A DNA stretch of 64,000 nt from Bacillota bacterium (GCA_023409735.1 JAEYRB010000007.1:124001-188000), one strand, 5' to 3'; positions 8,169 to 17,537 are shown, numbered from the stretch's first letter. Numbers and translations: made by a program. The notes: generated by a model not told the origin, from the letters alone.

Positions 8169-11100
8169 TTATTGCTCTTCATAGCTTTTTAAATCCTGTA
8201 ACAAAATCTTAATATTGTCCAGAAGCTTATTTCTTTGAACAGATACAGGTCTATATAATAAGTGTGGATTAACGCCTGCGTTAAAGAGAAGCTGACGTTT
8301 ATACTTCTCGGCCGCCTTTCCCAGAGCCTTGAAATCAAGTCTTTTTGCATCTGACAGTTGAAGTGTTACAGCTCCGTCCTTTTCCGAAATAGCAGTAAAT
8401 CCCAATGAACCTGCTAAAGCTTTAATGTAAGCGATCTTTACCAGATTATGCACCGGCTCCGGTATATCTCCGTATCTGTCCGTCAGCTCATCCTGTACAT
8501 CCATAACATCCTGCTCATCACTTATAGATGCAATTTTTTTGTACATTTCAATTTTCTTTCCCTCTACGCTGATGTACGAGTCATCTATATAAGCGCTGAC
8601 ATTTATATCAATTGTTATTTCCACATCATCCTTATGAGGTTTCTCGCCCTTGAGCTCGGATACTGCTTCTTCAAGCAGACGGCAATACATATCATACCCG
8701 ACAGCCTCCATATGGCCGTGCTGCTCAGGTCCAAGCAGGTTTCCCGCACCCCTGATTTCCATATCTCTCATAGCAATCTTAAAGCCGGATCCAAGCTCTG
8801 TAAATTCCTTTATGGCTTGAAGTCGTTTTTCAGCTACTTCAGCTACTACCTTATCCTTTTTGTAGGTTATATATGCATATGCAAGCCTATTGGAGCGGCC
8901 GACTCTGCCCCTCAGCTGATAAAGCTGTGCAAGCCCCATTCTGTCAGCATCCTCGACAATTATTGTGTTAACATTGGGCATATCGATGCCGGATTCAATT
9001 ATGGTTGTGCAAACAAGAACATCAAATTCTCCATTGATAAAGCTGAACATGACATCCTCAAGCTGCCTTTCGTCCATCTGACCATGAGCTACCACGATTC
9101 GTGCTTCAGGAACCAGTGCTTGTATTTCAGCTGCCCTTATGTCAATAGTTCTGACTCTGTTATATAGATAGAATACCTGGCCTTGTCTGCCGATTTCTCT
9201 AATAATTGCATCCTTAATAACATCCTTGTTATATTCCATAACATATGTCTGAACTGGATACCTTTCTTCAGGAGGGTCCTCGATAAGGCTAATATCCCTT
9301 ATTCCAACAAGCGACATGTGCAGTGTCCTTGGTATAGGAGTTGCCGTCATAGTTAACACATCGATTCCCGGCTTAAGGTTTTTGATTTTCTCCTTGTGTG
9401 AGACACCGAAACGCTGTTCTTCATCAACCACCAGCAATCCTAGATCCTTAAATTGAATATCCTTTTGAAGCAGTCTGTGAGTTCCTATAAGAATATCCAC
9501 ATTGCCTGCTTTTACATCCTTAAGGATACGCTTCTGCTCTGATGGTGTTTTAAAACGGCTGATGACCTCAACAGAGACAGGGAAATCCTTAAGCCTTTCA
9601 ACAAAGCTTGCATACTGCTGCTGCGCCAACACTGTTGTCGGCACAAGATAAGCGACCTGTTTGCCATCCATAGCAGCCTTAAATATTGCTCTGACTGCAA
9701 CCTCTGTCTTTCCATAGCCAACATCGCCGCAAAGAAGCCTATCCATGATTCTTCCGGACTCCATGTCGTCCTTTATTTCTTGTATACATTTTAACTGATC
9801 TTCTGTCTCCTCATATGGAAACTGTTCCTCAAACTGCTTTTGCCATACAGTATCTCTGGAATAAGCATAACCAACCAACGCCTGCCTCTTGGCATAGAGC
9901 TTTATCAGTTCTCCGGCAAGCTCCATAAGTGAAGACTTAACCCTATTCTTCGTCTTGATCCAGTCGGTACCGCCAAGCTTGTTTACTTTGGGCTGTTTCC
10001 CCTCCGAGCCTATATATTTCTGAATAAGATCCATTTGATTGGTTGGTATATAAAGGAAGGCTCCTTCCTGATAACGTATCTTCAGGTAGTCGCGCTTAGC
10101 GCCCTCAACAGATAGCTGTTCAATACCAACATACTGTCCTATACCATGAGCCTGATGAACAACATAATCACCAATATTAAGCTCTGAAAATGCACTTATA
10201 GGTTTTCCTTTATGTTTGCTGGAAGTTTTAGAAGGTTTTCTGGCCTGTCCGAACACTTCCTTATCACTAACTATAACAAAGCCTATTGTAGGGTATTCGA
10301 ACCCCCTGTTCAGGCTTCCTCTCGTAATTACAACCTGACCCGGCTGTACAGGTTCGGATACTTCATCAAGATATACAGCTTCAATACCTTTAGAGCCAAG
10401 TGTCTCCCCAAGTCTCTCTCCGCGGCCCCTTGTCCCGGAAAGCACAACCACCATATATCTATCCTTTTTCCATTTGGAAAGGCTGTTTGTAAGGAAGTCC
10501 ATATCACCCTGATATGAGCCTTCAAGTCTGCAAGGTACATTATATGTAACAGCTACACCGGCTGCGAGAGGATCGGCGTTTATTGTATTCATGTAGAATA
10601 GCTTGCTTGATTTAAGCTTCAGGCAAACATCATCATAGTCAAAAAACATACTTCTATTTTGGGGCATTAATACTGACTTTTCTATTAAGCCTTTGCAGAT
10701 CTCTTCATGTTCAAGCAAGAGGTTATCAAGCCTTTGTTTCTGTCTTGAGGGCTCATCCATAAAAACCAGGACATCATTTTCTATATAATCAAAAATAAAT
10801 GAAGGTTTATTTGTAATATATGCAGTATACTTGTCTATCCCGGGGAAATAATACTCCTCTTTAAATCTGTCTATATCAGCGTTAACCTTTGTAATAAGGC
10901 TCTGGTTTTTCTTTGGGACACGCGAAAGCTCGCTACTGATCTCTTTAAGTATGTACTTTTTCATTTCAGAAGTGTAAATGATCTCTCGCGCTGGGGGAAT
11001 ACATATATTATCGACGCTTTCTATTGACCTTTGAGTTTCCGCATTAAAAAATCTGATCGAATCGACCTCATCATCAAAAAGCTCAATCCTGACAGGGTTA

Positions 11101-11663
11101 TCCCCATCAATTGAGAAAACATCTGCAATACCGCCACGAATTGCAAACTGCCCATGACGCTCCACTGACTCTACTCGTTCATAAGCCATCATAACTAACT
11201 CTTTTGAAAAGCTGTCAAGATCGATCCTGCTGCCGGTAGCAATTTTTTTTATGCTCTTACTGAATAATTCGGGTTCTATAAGTTTATGTGAAATGGCTTC
11301 AATTGAAGTAACAACAAGCTTGAAATTGCCTTCAAGGAGCTTATTGAGGACCGATAACCGCTGGTAGACGGCATCGTTGCTCTTCGCTTCTACATCATAC
11401 AGCATTACTTCTTTTGTAGGGAAGAAAAGAACATCATCACCCATGAAATAGGTGAAGTCTTCATAGAACCTCCTTGCCTGCATTTCATTATAAGCAACAT
11501 ATATGCCCTTATAGCCTGCATGAGTGCAAATTGCATGACAAAAATGAGCCTTCTGGGATTCAGAAGGCCCTACAATGTTCACCGGCCTCTTATATTCTTT
11601 GGCCGACTTCAAAGCTTGCCTATATTCATCAAGTTCAAGAAGAGGATTTATTAAGTTGTCCAT
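8169..11663 (-). CDS. mfd: Transcription-repair coupling factor
   Basis: 1164 residues, full length for Mfd. Domains in order: N-terminal UvrB-homology region (about 10-340), the CarD-like RNA-polymerase-interacting domain (about 480-550, IGDYVVHQAHGIGQYVGIE), and the RecG-like superfamily-2 motor with Walker A GDVGYGKTE, Walker B DEEQRFG, motif III TATPIPRTL and the arginine-rich QLRGRVGRS, then the TRCF C-terminal domain. It removes RNA polymerase stalled at DNA lesions and recruits UvrA. The next gene upstream is pth, 27 bases away, matching the conserved pth-mfd order in Firmicutes. Confidence 0.98.
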   Translation of the reverse strand: MDNLINPLLELDEYRQALKSAKEYKRPVNIVGPSESQKAHFCHAICTHAGYKGIYVAYNEMQARRFYEDFTYFMGDDVLFFPTKEVMLYDVEAKSNDAVYQRLSVLNKLLEGNFKLVVTSIEAISHKLIEPELFSKSIKKIATGSRIDLDSFSKELVMMAYERVESVERHGQFAIRGGIADVFSIDGDNPVRIELFDDEVDSIRFFNAETQRSIESVDNICIPPAREIIYTSEMKKYILKEISSELSRVPKKNQSLITKVNADIDRFKEEYYFPGIDKYTAYITNKPSFIFDYIENDVLVFMDEPSRQKQRLDNLLLEHEEICKGLIEKSVLMPQNRSMFFDYDDVCLKLKSSKLFYMNTINADPLAAGVAVTYNVPCRLEGSYQGDMDFLTNSLSKWKKDRYMVVVLSGTRGRGERLGETLGSKGIEAVYLDEVSEPVQPGQVVITRGSLNRGFEYPTIGFVIVSDKEVFGQARKPSKTSSKHKGKPISAFSELNIGDYVVHQAHGIGQYVGIEQLSVEGAKRDYLKIRYQEGAFLYIPTNQMDLIQKYIGSEGKQPKVNKLGGTDWIKTKNRVKSSLMELAGELIKLYAKRQALVGYAYSRDTVWQKQFEEQFPYEETEDQLKCIQEIKDDMESGRIMDRLLCGDVGYGKTEVAVRAIFKAAMDGKQVAYLVPTTVLAQQQYASFVERLKDFPVSVEVISRFKTPSEQKRILKDVKAGNVDILIGTHRLLQKDIQFKDLGLLVVDEEQRFGVSHKEKIKNLKPGIDVLTMTATPIPRTLHMSLVGIRDISLIEDPPEERYPVQTYVMEYNKDVIKDAIIREIGRQGQVFYLYNRVRTIDIRAAEIQALVPEARIVVAHGQMDERQLEDVMFSFINGEFDVLVCTTIIESGIDMPNVNTIIVEDADRMGLAQLYQLRGRVGRSNRLAYAYITYKKDKVVAEVAEKRLQAIKEFTELGSGFKIAMRDMEIRGAGNLLGPEQHGHMEAVGYDMYCRLLEEAVSELKGEKPHKDDVEITIDINVSAYIDDSYISVEGKKIEMYKKIASISDEQDVMDVQDELTDRYGDIPEPVHNLVKIAYIKALAGSLGFTAISEKDGAVTLQLSDAKRLDFKALGKAAEKYKRQLLFNAGVNPHLLYRPVSVQRNKLLDNIKILLQDLKSYEEQ

Positions 11664-11690
11664 ATAACCTTCCGATATATAAAAATGCTA

Positions 11691-12269
11691 CTACCGCTTT
11701 TCTCCATTAAATAAATTCATTGCAGCATTAACACCGCTTGAGATCAATGTTTTAACGGCATCTGCTGCCCTAACAACAGCCTCACCGATCTGCTCTGCTT
11801 CTTCGCTATTGAACCTACCAAGCACATAATCCGCAAGATCCCATTCATAAGGTGCTTTCCCTATACCTATGCGTATTCGAGGAAACTGGTCTGACTGAAG
11901 CTGATATATGATTGACTTCATTCCGTTATGGGTACCGGAGCTGCCCTTTGGCCGAACTCTGATAGTGCCGACCGAAAGGTCGGCATCATCATATATAACT
12001 ATAATATTTTCAATAGGCAACTTATACCACTGAGCAATTTCTCTTACGCTTTCGCCGCTCAGATTCATAAAGGTCTGTGGCTTAACGAGCAGCACCTTTT
12101 CGCCGCCTATCTCACCTTCGCCCACAAGTGCCTTATACTTTATCCGGTCAACCTTTATCCCATATTTTTTGGATATGGCATCAATAGTTATAAAACCGAT
12201 ATTGTGTCTTGTATTTTCATATTTATTGCCCGGATTACCCAGACCTACTATAACATACAGCTTATCCAC
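11691..12269 (-). CDS. pth: Peptidyl-tRNA hydrolase
   Basis: 192 residues. It releases peptides from prematurely dissociated peptidyl-tRNAs. Seen: VGLGNPGNKYENTRHNIGF with the catalytic histidine, KPQTFMNLSG, YDDADL with the conserved aspartate, and GTHNGMKSI. I place the start at GTG (MDKLYVIVGLGNPG): GGGGGTG lies just upstream and this leaves a 19-base gap after prs, whereas a longer reading frame would overlap the prs coding end and add 20 residues with no counterpart in the family. Part of the glmU-prs-pth-mfd-prsA operon. Confidence 0.95.
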   Translation of the reverse strand: MDKLYVIVGLGNPGNKYENTRHNIGFITIDAISKKYGIKVDRIKYKALVGEGEIGGEKVLLVKPQTFMNLSGESVREIAQWYKLPIENIIVIYDDADLSVGTIRVRPKGSSGTHNGMKSIIYQLQSDQFPRIRIGIGKAPYEWDLADYVLGRFNSEEAEQIGEAVVRAADAVKTLISSGVNAAMNLFNGEKR

Positions 12270-12288
12270 CGCAGCACCCCCGGTCTTA

Positions 12289-13251
12289 CTAATCTCGCTG
12301 CGTGAAAATCGTGCTGATCGAAATATCACCGTAGATCCTTTCTATAGCTTCAGCAAATATCGTAGCTACTGAAAGCGATGTTATCTTATTTACAGGCTTA
12401 TCACTCGGCAGAGGTATAGTATTGATCGTAACCAATTCCTTTATGCAGGACTTTTCAATTCTTTCACACGCAGGACCCGAAAGAACTCCATGAGTACAAC
12501 AAGCATATACCTCTCTTGCACCCATCTCCATTAAAGCATTTGCTCCATTTACAATAGTACCTGCAGTGTCAATAAGGTCATCAATAAGAATTACTCTCTT
12601 ATTATTTACATCACCAACAATGTTCATTATTTCGCTGACATTTGCCTTTGGCCTTCTTTTATCAATAATAGCTATTGGAATATCAAGGTGTGTAGCAAAT
12701 TTTCTTGTACGCGTAACACTTCCAACATCCGGTGATACTGCAACAATATCGTTGTAATCTTCAAATTTTTCACTGAAATAACTGGCCAGCAGCGGCACAC
12801 CAACCAGATGGTCCACAGGGATATCAAAAAAGCCCTGAAGCTGTGGAGTATGTAAATCCATAGTCAATACCCTGTCCGCACCTGCTGTAGTAATAAGATT
12901 GGCAACCAGCTTTGCAGAAATCGGATCTCTTGCTTTAGCTTTTCTGTCCTGCCTGGCATAACCAAAGTATGGCATAACAGCTGTGATTCTTCCCGCTGAC
13001 GCCCTTTTAAGTGCATCTATAATAATTAGCAGTTCAACGAGATTGTCATTAACAGGCGGACATGTCGATTGTATAACAAAAACATCTGAGCCTCTTACAA
13101 CCTCTCCAATATTAATTGCAGATTCACCGTCACTAAACTTGCCTACTGTTGCTATTCCTAGAGGTAAACCAATTTTCTCCGCAATTTCTTCAGCTAGGGC
13201 TCGGTTTGAATTCCCTGTAAAAATTTTAATATCCTTACCGTGCAAGTTCAT
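12289..13251 (-). CDS. prs: Ribose-phosphate pyrophosphokinase (PRPP synthase)
   Basis: 320 residues, class I. Makes PRPP from ribose 5-phosphate and ATP for purine, pyrimidine, His and Trp synthesis. Seen: the ATP/flexible-loop segment YFGYARQDRKAKARDPISAKL, MDLHTPQLQGFFDIPVDH, SPDVGSVTRTRKFA and the PRPP loop VILIDDLIDTAGT. Ribosome site AGGAGTAGGG precedes ATG. It follows glmU by 37 bases; PurR, which responds to PRPP, is encoded nearby. Confidence 0.97.
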   Translation of the reverse strand: MNLHGKDIKIFTGNSNRALAEEIAEKIGLPLGIATVGKFSDGESAINIGEVVRGSDVFVIQSTCPPVNDNLVELLIIIDALKRASAGRITAVMPYFGYARQDRKAKARDPISAKLVANLITTAGADRVLTMDLHTPQLQGFFDIPVDHLVGVPLLASYFSEKFEDYNDIVAVSPDVGSVTRTRKFATHLDIPIAIIDKRRPKANVSEIMNIVGDVNNKRVILIDDLIDTAGTIVNGANALMEMGAREVYACCTHGVLSGPACERIEKSCIKELVTINTIPLPSDKPVNKITSLSVATIFAEAIERIYGDISISTIFTQRD

Positions 13252-13288
13252 TTCCCTACTCCTTTATGTTATGATGTTATTGAAAATG

Positions 13289-14032
13289 CTATCTGCTTTT
13301 TAATCTTTTCTCCATTATCGACGAAACATTTCTTAGCTGCTCCTGATCATTAACACCGAGCACCTCATCGCTGTCTTCCGCTTTGTACACACCAACTCTG
13401 CTGCCCTTGGATAACATTATTTCTAAAGTATCAGTAAGATAGTATTCCTTCTGATCATTATTGTTAGTCAAAAGCTGCAAAGCATCTGCAAGTTCTTTGG
13501 CTGAGAATATATACATTCCTGAGTTTATTTCTTTTATAGCCTTCTGTTCTTCAGTTGTGTCACGTTGTTCTACTATACGCAAAAAGCTGCTGTTTTCATC
13601 CCTGATAATACGTCCATAGCCAAAAGGATCGGACATATCGGCTGAAATAACAACCGCCTTGTAATTTCCATTATGTAAAAATTCAATCGCATTTGATATT
13701 GTATTTGATGTAATTAATGGTGTATCGCCATATAAAACAAGAATACAACCATCTGAATCAGTATAATATTTGTATGCCTGCTGAACAGCATGTCCTGTGC
13801 CAAGCTGCTGTCTTTGCATCACATAATCTACCTTATTGCCCATGCTATCCATTACTTGATCGGCTCCGTGTCCAACGATTGCAACACACTTAGAAGCTCC
13901 CGCGCCAATTGCTGCTTCATATACCCACTCTATCATCGGCTTCCCGCATACTTCGTGGATAACCTTGGCCTTGCTAGATTTCATTCTTTTACCCTCACCA
14001 GCGGCAAGGATAAGAGCAATTACCTCTGACAT
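13289..14032 (-). CDS. glmU: N-acetylglucosamine-1-phosphate uridylyltransferase (GlmU N-terminal domain only)
   Basis: 247 residues covering only the pyrophosphorylase half of GlmU: LILAAGEGKRMKSSKAKVIHEV nucleotide-binding signature (about 6-27), YGDTPLI metal site, and VNDQEQLRNVSSIMEKRLK, the helix that in bifunctional GlmU leads into the left-handed beta-helix acetyltransferase. The protein stops there; normal bifunctional GlmU is about 450 residues. Only 37 bases separate it from prs, so the acetyltransferase domain is truly absent and not hidden by a frameshift. It would still make UDP-GlcNAc from GlcNAc-1-P; the acetylation of GlcN-1-P must be done elsewhere. GGGAGA is 8 bases before ATG. 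Confidence 0.85.
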   Translation of the reverse strand: MSEVIALILAAGEGKRMKSSKAKVIHEVCGKPMIEWVYEAAIGAGASKCVAIVGHGADQVMDSMGNKVDYVMQRQQLGTGHAVQQAYKYYTDSDGCILVLYGDTPLITSNTISNAIEFLHNGNYKAVVISADMSDPFGYGRIIRDENSSFLRIVEQRDTTEEQKAIKEINSGMYIFSAKELADALQLLTNNNDQKEYYLTDTLEIMLSKGSRVGVYKAEDSDEVLGVNDQEQLRNVSSIMEKRLKSR

Positions 14033-14219
14033 TATACTATCTCCCTTACTTAATCCAAACCAATTGTCTCACTTTTTATATTATATTTCAACATTAAATT
14101 GCACAATAATCTTGATATAAATGGTCATTAATATACATATTGTTTGTTTATTGTATACAAGATATCAAATATCGACGAATAAAAAGCTGCATTATAACAG
14201 CTTTAATATTACAGGAAAA

Positions 14220-14286
14220 AGTCTCGAGGGCATCGAGCCCCTCTCGCTTTTTTCCGTAGCCCTTCGGTATATGCAATAAATAAAAA
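14220..14286. repeat. Structured intergenic repeat, copy A
   Basis: Between spoVG and glmU. Shares with a second copy near 29.5 kb the ordered blocks GTCTCG, ATCGAGCCC, CTCG.CTTTTT, GTAG.CC and ATAAATAAAA. A small stem GAGGG/CCCTC closes the loop containing ATCGAGC; the other copy has GAGGT/ACCTC at this place, a compensating change. Function unknown. Confidence 0.5.
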
Positions 14287-14316
14287 GGACACTTCATTCA
14301 AAGTGCCTTTAAACTG
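14285..14316 (-). terminator. Terminator of spoVG
   Basis: On the minus strand GGCACTT pairs with AAGTGTC (one wobble) across a 6-base loop, followed by CTTTTTATTT. It starts directly after the spoVG stop codon. Confidence 0.55.
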
Positions 14317-14583
14317 TTATTCCTCTGCATTTGCGGTAGACATGTACTTTTCCAGTATAGCTTTTTGAATTTTATCACGAGTGACAGCATTTATCGGATG
14401 TGCTATATCCTTAAACTCCCCATCGGGTGTTTTTCTGCTTGGCATCGCTATGAAAAGACCACTCTGACTTTCAATAACTTTAATATCATGTACAACAAAC
14501 TCATTATCAAAGGTTACAGATACTACCGCTTTCATCTTACCTTCAACGTCAATTTTCCTTATGCGGACATCCGTTATTTCCAT
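14317..14583 (-). CDS. spoVG: SpoVG, septation regulator and RNA/DNA-binding protein
   Basis: 88 residues, normal SpoVG length. The signature MEITDVRIRKIDVEGKMKAVVSVTFDNEFVVHDIKVI and GLFIAMPSRKTPDGEFKDIAHPI is complete. SpoVG affects asymmetric septation, capsule and other genes by nucleic-acid binding. GGAAGGTGG precedes the ATG. A near-perfect sigma-H promoter lies upstream, as in Bacillus subtilis where spoVG is the model sigma-H gene. The order purR-spoVG-glmU-prs is conserved in Firmicutes. Confidence 0.97.
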   Translation of the reverse strand: MEITDVRIRKIDVEGKMKAVVSVTFDNEFVVHDIKVIESQSGLFIAMPSRKTPDGEFKDIAHPINAVTRDKIQKAILEKYMSTANAEE

Positions 14584-14622
14584 AATATGCTACCACCTTC
14601 CAATTATTAGTATACAATATAT

Positions 14623-14649
14623 ATTCTATATAAATGTGTAATTTCCTTC
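14623..14649 (-). promoter_or_regulatory. Sigma-H promoter of spoVG
   Basis: GAAGGAAAT, an 11-base spacer, then ATAGAAT, matching the sigma-H consensus RNAGGAWWW-N11/12-RNNGAAT at every position. The -10 ends 40 bases before the start codon. Confidence 0.75.
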
Positions 14650-14703
14650 TTTGTTCTAATAACTTTACAATATTTGAAATTTTTTCTATATAAATATATA
14701 CAT

Positions 14704-15540
14704 TTAACTATTTTTATTTAGGAAGCTGCTAGGCATTATGTTTATTAAGCCATCCTCCTCATTTACCTCATAAAGTGTAAGCAGTGAGAACCAGTTATCT
14801 ACAAGCTTCTTTGACGGCTGCTCCGTTTGTATAAGAACACCTATTCCGGCTACCTCACATTCAAATTCTCTTGCTAGCTCCAATATTCCCTTGGCAGTGC
14901 CGCCGCCCTTCATAAAGTCATCTATAAATAGAAGTCTTGAATTTCTCTTTAATGACCGAAGGGACAGTACCATTGTTTGTATATTTCTTGAGGATCCCGA
15001 CGCATAGTTAATATTAACAGATGAGCCATCTGTAGCTTCACTATAATGCCTTACTATAACAAGAGGGACACCCAGATACCCTGCTGTTATAAACGCCAGA
15101 GGAATACCCTTAGTCTCAACGGTTATTACATAATCAATATTTTTATCATAAAAATAGCCCGCAAATACCCTTCCAATCTTGTGTACTGTCTGTGGATCAT
15201 AAATAACATCAAGCATATAAAGGTATCCTCCAGGAAGGATCCTGTCTTTTTTCGAAAGCTGCTCGCTAAGCTCTGCTGCCAGCTCCATTATTGCTGTATC
15301 AGTAGACATCGGGAGGTATCTTACTCCCCCTGATGCTCCGGGTATTGTCTCAATTACCCCGGCACCGAGTTTTTCAAGAGTATTCCTTATGATGTCTAAG
15401 TCTTCACTTATAGATGATTTAGCACATCCTAATATGGCAGCAATGTTCCCGAGGGTAAAAACTTTTCCCGGGGAATCAAATAAGATATTCTGGATCGCAA
15501 TTATTCTTTCATTCCTTTGCAGTTTTTCCATAGGCATCAC
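14704..15540 (-). CDS. purR: Pur operon repressor
   Basis: 278 residues. An N-terminal winged helix (about 1-75, ILFDSPGKVFTLGNIAAILGCAKSSISEDLDIIR) precedes a phosphoribosyltransferase-fold domain with the PRPP loop LLFIDDFMKGGGTA. PurR represses purine genes and is released by PRPP. The first possible start is GTG, with ATG one codon later and another two codons on; AAGGA supports either of the first two. A PurBox-like inverted pair lies about 40 bases upstream, so autoregulation is likely. Confidence 0.96.
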   Translation of the reverse strand: MMPMEKLQRNERIIAIQNILFDSPGKVFTLGNIAAILGCAKSSISEDLDIIRNTLEKLGAGVIETIPGASGGVRYLPMSTDTAIMELAAELSEQLSKKDRILPGGYLYMLDVIYDPQTVHKIGRVFAGYFYDKNIDYVITVETKGIPLAFITAGYLGVPLVIVRHYSEATDGSSVNINYASGSSRNIQTMVLSLRSLKRNSRLLFIDDFMKGGGTAKGILELAREFECEVAGIGVLIQTEQPSKKLVDNWFSLLTLYEVNEEDGLINIMPSSFLNKNS

Positions 15541-15580
15541 TCATTTTCCTTCTTAATAAGTATCACTTAATTTTATCATA

Positions 15581-15624
15581 TAATACGAATGATATGCGAG
15601 TTTTTTTAAATATTGTTCGGATTA
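15581..15624 (-). promoter_or_regulatory. PurBox pair (candidate PurR operator)
   Basis: Two 13-base boxes in inverted orientation with an 18-base gap. The distal one, read on the minus strand, is TAATCCGAACAAT, 12 of 13 matches to the Bacillus PurBox AWWWCCGAACWWT; the proximal one, TAATACGAATGAT on the plus strand, is weak (9 of 13). One strong and one weak inverted box is the known arrangement. The region lies between the divergent purR and murC genes. Confidence 0.5.
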
Positions 15625-15851
15625 TTACAGTGGATACAAAATCTGCCTTACAAAAAAACATTTATTTTAGTAAGTACAAATAATGTCAATAATAAATATT
15701 GGTTTGGATCGTGCATATACTATATGGTGTAAAAATCGTGTGCTAATAAGCTAATGAACAGACTACTGCGAAATGTACATGAGTTTTACTTTTCTCAAGA
15801 AATAATGTATTATTTATGTGTTAATAAATATTTATCAGGGAGTGTTAGAAA

Positions 15852-17258
15852 TTGCAGATTAACAAGCTTTTGAGCTCTAAAGCAATTAAAAGGATCCACC
15901 TTGTCGGTATAGGTGGGATCAGCATGAGCGGACTTGCAGAAATTCTTGTCAGCAAGGGTTTTTGTGTAACCGGATCAGATATGAAGGAATCTGATATGAC
16001 ACATAAGCTGGAAAGGGCAGGAATTAAAATATATATCGGGCATCATGAAAAAAATGTAGAAGGAGCTGACCTTGTAGTCTATACAGCTGCTGTTAAAAAC
16101 AGCAATCCCGAGCTGATAGCTGCCCAACAGCAGAAAATACCCTCCATTGACAGGGCAACCCTTCTGGGCGAGATAATGAAGGAATATCCTGAAAGTATAG
16201 CCGTTTCAGGCACCCACGGCAAGACCACAACGACCTCAATGATATCTTTAATTATGCTTGAGGATGGGTTTGACCCAACGATACATATAGGTGGCGAGCT
16301 TGATGCAATCGGAGGAACTACTCATATCGGTAACAGCGATTACTTTATTGCCGAAGCTTGTGAATACACGGGAAGCTTTCTGAAGTTTCATCCTTTCCTT
16401 GCTGTTATTCTGAATATTGAATATGACCATGCAGATTACTTTAAAAGCTTTGAGGATGTGAAGGATGCTTTTCTGAAATTTGCGAGACTGCTTCCTGAAA
16501 ATGGCTGTCTTGTTGCTAACGGCGATAGTCTTGCCGCAATGTCAATTTTAGATAAGGTATCATGCAACAGGATCACCTTCGGCCTTGATAATAAATGTAC
16601 ATGGAGCGCCTGTGACATTAGTTATAACAATTGCGGCTGCTGTGAATATACACTGCTTCACGAGGGCAAAAGAATGGGTGAAATTAAGCTGAAGGTTCCA
16701 GGTATCCATAATCTTACCAACTCTCTAGCAGCTATTGCCGCTTGCAGTACTATGGGCTGCAGTATCACAGCTGCTGCAAGAGCTCTCTCAAGATTCGGAG
16801 GTACCCACAGAAGATTTGAGCTTAAAGGAATCAGCGACAACATATCTGTTATAGACGATTATGCACATCATCCATCAGAGGTTGCAGCTACTCTCAGTGC
16901 TGCAAAAGCCTGTGCCCACTCGCATATATGGTGCATATTTCAGCCCCATACATTTTCACGCACAAAAAGGTTTATGGACGATTTTTCAAATGCATTTACT
17001 GATGCAGACACAATAATATTAACAGATATATATGCAGCTCGTGAGGCTGATACAGGCGAAGTCAACTCAGGCATGCTTGCAGAAAAGATCAGATGTAATG
17101 GGAAACAAACATTATATATCAAAAGCTTTGAGGAAATCGCCGCGTATCTTGATAAAAACGCCAAAGCAGGTGATATCATTATTACAATGGGTGCCGGAGA
17201 TGTGTACAAGGTCGGCGAGCTATTTCTTGAAGTAAGGAAAACGCTGGCTGTCAGCTGA
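15852..17258 (+). CDS. murC: UDP-N-acetylmuramate--L-alanine ligase
   Basis: 468 residues, full length. Adds L-Ala to UDP-MurNAc in peptidoglycan synthesis. Seen: the N-terminal Rossmann motif HLVGIGGISMSGLAEIL (about 17-33), P-loop SGTHGKTTT (about residue 120), the EYDHADYF central motif, HNLTNSLAAIAA, GGTHRRFE and DDYAHHPSEV. The start is TTG at the base after AGGGAGTGTTAGAAA; no ATG lies in frame near the conserved N-terminus. It is transcribed divergently from purR and ends at a bidirectional terminator. Confidence 0.97.
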   Translation: MQINKLLSSKAIKRIHLVGIGGISMSGLAEILVSKGFCVTGSDMKESDMTHKLERAGIKIYIGHHEKNVEGADLVVYTAAVKNSNPELIAAQQQKIPSIDRATLLGEIMKEYPESIAVSGTHGKTTTTSMISLIMLEDGFDPTIHIGGELDAIGGTTHIGNSDYFIAEACEYTGSFLKFHPFLAVILNIEYDHADYFKSFEDVKDAFLKFARLLPENGCLVANGDSLAAMSILDKVSCNRITFGLDNKCTWSACDISYNNCGCCEYTLLHEGKRMGEIKLKVPGIHNLTNSLAAIAACSTMGCSITAAARALSRFGGTHRRFELKGISDNISVIDDYAHHPSEVAATLSAAKACAHSHIWCIFQPHTFSRTKRFMDDFSNAFTDADTIILTDIYAAREADTGEVNSGMLAEKIRCNGKQTLYIKSFEEIAAYLDKNAKAGDIIITMGAGDVYKVGELFLEVRKTLAVS

Positions 17259-17495
17259 ACCATAAATAACTGTGATGTTTATGTACATCCAAGAAACACC
17301 TTGCCGGCTGTGTACTAATAGTATACTAAATAGTTTGCACATGCGCTGTTAATATAATCAGATCATACAGTATCGTATGCTTTGAAAGATCCATCAGCAA
17401 GCTGTACTGTTAATGTTATCAGAGCCGGGCTTATTGCTCCGGATATATACTGAATTATTAAAATTTCACAATAAATTTAACCAAATGAATATAAA

Positions 17496-17537
17496 AAACA
17501 GATGACTTGAGCTTATCAGGCTCTCCATCTGTTTTTG
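17496..17537. terminator. Bidirectional terminator between murC and fabZ
   Basis: AACAGATG and CATCTGTT arms with a nested GAGC/GCTC stem, A-run on one side and TTTTTG on the other. The 240 bases between murC and this hairpin contain no gene I can support. Confidence 0.7.

Noticed and set aside
8448..9167. 239-codon plus-strand open frame inside mfd
   Set aside because: Antisense to conserved motor motifs of Mfd; no family resemblance.
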